From an uncultured Alphaproteobacteria bacterium (GTDB lineage: Bacteria > Pseudomonadota > Alphaproteobacteria > RF32 > CAG-239): 5,256 nt of DNA. How positions within the stretch are numbered: the first letter of the stretch is position 1; every line of letters begins with the position of its first letter. Location of the stretch: positions 1 through 5,256 of the forward strand of contig CALXTG010000183.1 of NCBI GenBank assembly GCA_944391355.1, read 5' to 3'. Under the pieces are notes generated by a model, which made no database searches, had not been told where the DNA came from, and saw only the letters and a list, made by a program, of their open reading frames with translations. Below are positions 5,159 to 5,256 of the stretch, piece by piece. A program made the position numbers and the translations under genes.

Positions 5159-5256
5159 AGCTATACAGTTTTCACTTTCTTGAATCTCTCTCAGAATTTT
5201 TTCTTGGATGTTAATGATACATCCTTTACAAAATCCTTTGTCTACTGTGCAGCCTG
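5147..5256 (-). CDS. Putative C-terminal end of a small cysteine-containing protein (partial)
   Basis: On the minus strand one frame stays open from the window edge for 35 codons and ends with TAA at 5149-5147. Its peptide starts GCTVDKGFCKGC and continues with a charged helix (NIQEKILREIQESENC). The C-x6-C-x2-C spacing followed by a helix suggests a metal-binding knuckle and is faintly like the cysteine pattern of DUF1289 proteins (C..D....C.GC), but the similarity is too short to name it. The other two minus frames are interrupted. An open run of this length can occur by chance, so the call rests mainly on the cysteine pattern and its position 24 bases ahead of the next same-strand gene. 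The start lies outside the window. Confidence 0.4.
   Translation of the reverse strand, partial: GCTVDKGFCKGCIINIQEKILREIQESENCIAFTW

Noticed and set aside
5206..5224. Inverted repeat GGATGT/ACATCC as an operator or terminator
   Set aside because: It is short, has no T-tract, and falls inside the putative partial coding sequence; a chance match is likely.

Overview
The window looks like chromosomal DNA of an alphaproteobacterium of moderate GC. Three things suggest this: nrdR followed by nusB, a def-fmt pair, and a flagellin whose terminal domains have the alphaproteobacterial style (C-terminus ending ...SQTVLRLF). A host-associated lineage with a reduced gene neighbourhood is possible, but the sequence does not prove it. 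The calls come from reading protein motifs and DNA by eye; no database search was run.

Layout. Positions 1-2335 carry a plus-strand housekeeping block: the 3' end of nrdR (repressor of ribonucleotide reductase genes), nusB (transcription antitermination), a 129-bp non-coding gap with nested inverted repeats, then def (peptide deformylase) and fmt (methionyl-tRNA formyltransferase). nrdR and nusB are separated by one base and def and fmt share one base, so each pair is probably translationally coupled. Fmt adds the formyl group to initiator Met-tRNA and Def removes it from new proteins, so the def-fmt pair covers both ends of the N-formylmethionine cycle.

Positions 2337-4232, on the minus strand, hold one large flagellin-family gene of 631 codons that meets fmt tail to tail with a single base between the stop codons. 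Normal flagellin N- and C-terminal domains flank a central region of about 330 residues that reads like a right-handed parallel beta-helix, including a 25-residue tandem repeat. This is the most unusual item in the window.

Positions 4233-4552 are non-coding. Reading away from the flagellin start, they contain its ribosome binding site, an 85-bp cloverleaf-like palindromic element, a weak candidate promoter, an A/T-tract stretch that may be curved, and a strong intrinsic terminator belonging to the next minus-strand gene. That gene (4553-5122) encodes an unrecognised, charged, probably helical 189-residue cytoplasmic protein. It has no visible Shine-Dalgarno sequence and may be leaderless. At the right edge, the minus strand carries what looks like the last 35 codons of a small cysteine-containing protein.
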